DNA from: an uncultured Fibrobacter sp.
GTDB lineage: Bacteria; Fibrobacterota; Fibrobacteria; Fibrobacterales; Fibrobacteraceae
NCBI GenBank assembly: GCA_937891805.1
Contig: CALATK010000059.1
Span: 1 to 7,063, forward strand
Reading direction: 5' to 3'
Length of the DNA: 7,063 nucleotides
The notes under the pieces are model-generated. The model did not search any database. It was not told the origin of the DNA and saw nothing but the letters and a program-made list of their open reading frames with translations. Numbering within the stretch: the first letter of the stretch is position 1; each line of letters starts with the position of its first letter. Both the position numbers and the translations under genes were made by a program. Of this stretch, positions 6,092 to 7,063 are shown one piece after another.

Positions 6092-7063
6092 ATGATTAAA
6101 GGCGTCAGTTATTTTGGCGTACGCACGCCAAAGCATGCGTTAACCGACATGCAAGACATCAAGGCAGCGGGTTTCAACGCCGTGCTCCACACATGGAGCG
6201 AAGAAGACCAGCAGTATTATTACGGTACCATGGCTGAAATCGTGGACCGGACCGCCGAGCTAGGTCTAACGGTCTATGTGAACCCCTGGGGGGTGGGTCG
6301 GGTGTTCGGTGGCGAAGCCTATTCGGAACTCACCGCCCGCAATCACGACCTGTGCCAGGTGGCACTGGACGGCAAGCCCAAGGTGGCCGCCTGCCCCAAC
6401 CATCCGGAATTTCGGGCCTATATGCATCGCTGGATTGAATCCGTCTGTGCAACCAAAGTAAGCACCATCTTCTGGGATGAACCTCATTTTTACTTTGAGA
6501 AGGGCGGACTCCAGAACTGGAGCTGCCGCTGCGAGAAATGCCGCAAAAAATTCCGCACGCAATTCGGTTACGAGATGCCCGCCGAACTCACCGAAGACGT
6601 GTTGAAGTTCCGCGAAGACTGCCTCATCGATTTTTTGAAAGAAATGACGGAAGATGTTCACGCTCGCGGCAAGCGCAATTGCGTGTGCATGTTGCCGCCC
6701 TGGTTCCCGGCGGGCCTCGACGACTGGGGCCGCGTGGCATCCATGGACAGCGTAGATGAAATCGCCAGCGATCCTTACTGGGAACGGGGTGCCACCGAAG
6801 AATGGGTCCGGGAAAAGTACGCCGAGACCGCCCACAAACTCGTGACCGTGGCCGCCAAATACGGCAAGGCCGTGCAAATGTGGGTCAAGGCCTACCAGAT
6901 CGAAGCGGGCCGCGAAAACGACCTGGCCATCGCCGTAGCCGAAAGCCGCAAGGCAGGCATCGACAACATCTTCGCCTGGAGCTACCGCGGTACCGAGACC
7001 CTCAGCTGGCTGAAAAGCGAAAACCCGGACGAAGTAGCCCGGGTGTTTAGAGATTCGCTCAAG
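6092..7063 (+). CDS. TIM-barrel, glycoside-hydrolase-like protein of unknown substrate (right edge cut)
   Basis: 324 codons are open up to the window edge, in frame with the last base. The text resembles (beta/alpha)8-barrel proteins of the glycoside-hydrolase superfamily: early strand-helix MQDIKAAGFNAVLHTW (20-35), strand TVYVNPWG (60-67), a Gly-rich loop GVGRVFGGEAYS (67-78), strand STIFWDEPHF (124-133) with Asp129-Glu130-Pro131 as possible catalytic acids, strand CVCMLPPW (197-204), strand AVQMWVKAY (260-268), and last strand NIFAWSYRG (292-300). A C-x-C-x2-C-x3-F motif (C145, C147, C150, F154) follows the DEP loop and may bind metal. No signal peptide is seen, so a cytoplasmic role is expected. 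An in-frame TGA at 6083-6085 makes ATG 6092 the first start. Barrel strands and the ending helix suggest only a few residues are missing. I cannot assign a family number or substrate. It has its own promoter, so it is not obviously in an operon with the receiver-like gene. Confidence 0.85.
   Translation, partial: MIKGVSYFGVRTPKHALTDMQDIKAAGFNAVLHTWSEEDQQYYYGTMAEIVDRTAELGLTVYVNPWGVGRVFGGEAYSELTARNHDLCQVALDGKPKVAACPNHPEFRAYMHRWIESVCATKVSTIFWDEPHFYFEKGGLQNWSCRCEKCRKKFRTQFGYEMPAELTEDVLKFREDCLIDFLKEMTEDVHARGKRNCVCMLPPWFPAGLDDWGRVASMDSVDEIASDPYWERGATEEWVREKYAETAHKLVTVAAKYGKAVQMWVKAYQIEAGRENDLAIAVAESRKAGIDNIFAWSYRGTETLSWLKSENPDEVARVFRDSLK

Noticed and set aside
6288..6316. G-rich run that might form a G-quadruplex.
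   Set aside because: Only three runs of three or more G are separable, and the run is explained by Trp/Gly/Val/Arg codons of a conserved-looking Gly-rich loop in the TIM-barrel gene.
6266..6877. A 203-codon minus-strand frame opposite the TIM-barrel gene.
   Set aside because: Its translation is Phe/Gly/His/Ala-rich, as expected for the complement of the real gene, and the plus-strand gene has a promoter and coherent barrel motifs.

Overview
The window is about 7.1 kb of gene-dense bacterial chromosome. Coding DNA has moderate GC, and the three short gene-free gaps (about 120-130 bp each) are AT-rich. It holds five protein genes. I see no tRNA, rRNA, CRISPR array, transposase or phage gene. 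The tandem N-terminal modules of the secretion/pilus ATPase and the TATATT-type promoter boxes suggest a Gram-negative, two-membrane bacterium. The opposed 7-bp repeat arrays between genes are a pattern I loosely associate with Fibrobacter-like genomes. That taxonomic guess is inference and cannot be tested here.

Layout: (1) 1-2392, minus strand: a PcrA/UvrD-type DNA helicase, cut by the left edge within its C-terminal Tudor-like domain. (2) 2393-2521: helicase promoter plus a strong intrinsic terminator for the next gene. (3) 2522-4456, minus: a GspE/PilB-family assembly ATPase with two tandem MshEN-type 24-5-24 modules. (4) 4453-5430, minus: thiL, thiamine-monophosphate kinase, whose stop overlaps the ATPase start as ATGA, so the two form a thiL-ATPase operon. 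(5) 5431-5551: divergent intergenic region with an inverted repeat. (6) 5552-5971, plus: a small degenerate receiver-like protein starting with GTG. (7) 5972-6091: a large imperfect palindrome built from two opposed arrays of five heptamers. (8) 6092-7063, plus: a TIM-barrel, glycoside-hydrolase-like protein of unknown substrate, cut by the right edge probably only at its extreme C-terminus.

The genes do not form one pathway. Helicase, thiL and ATPase are housekeeping or cell-surface functions, and the two plus-strand genes are poorly characterised types. The points most worth a second look are the heptamer palindrome, the two apparently leaderless plus-strand genes, the complementary degeneracy of the two MshEN-like modules, and the orphan receiver-like protein. 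I did not find convincing evidence of a wholly new multi-gene system.
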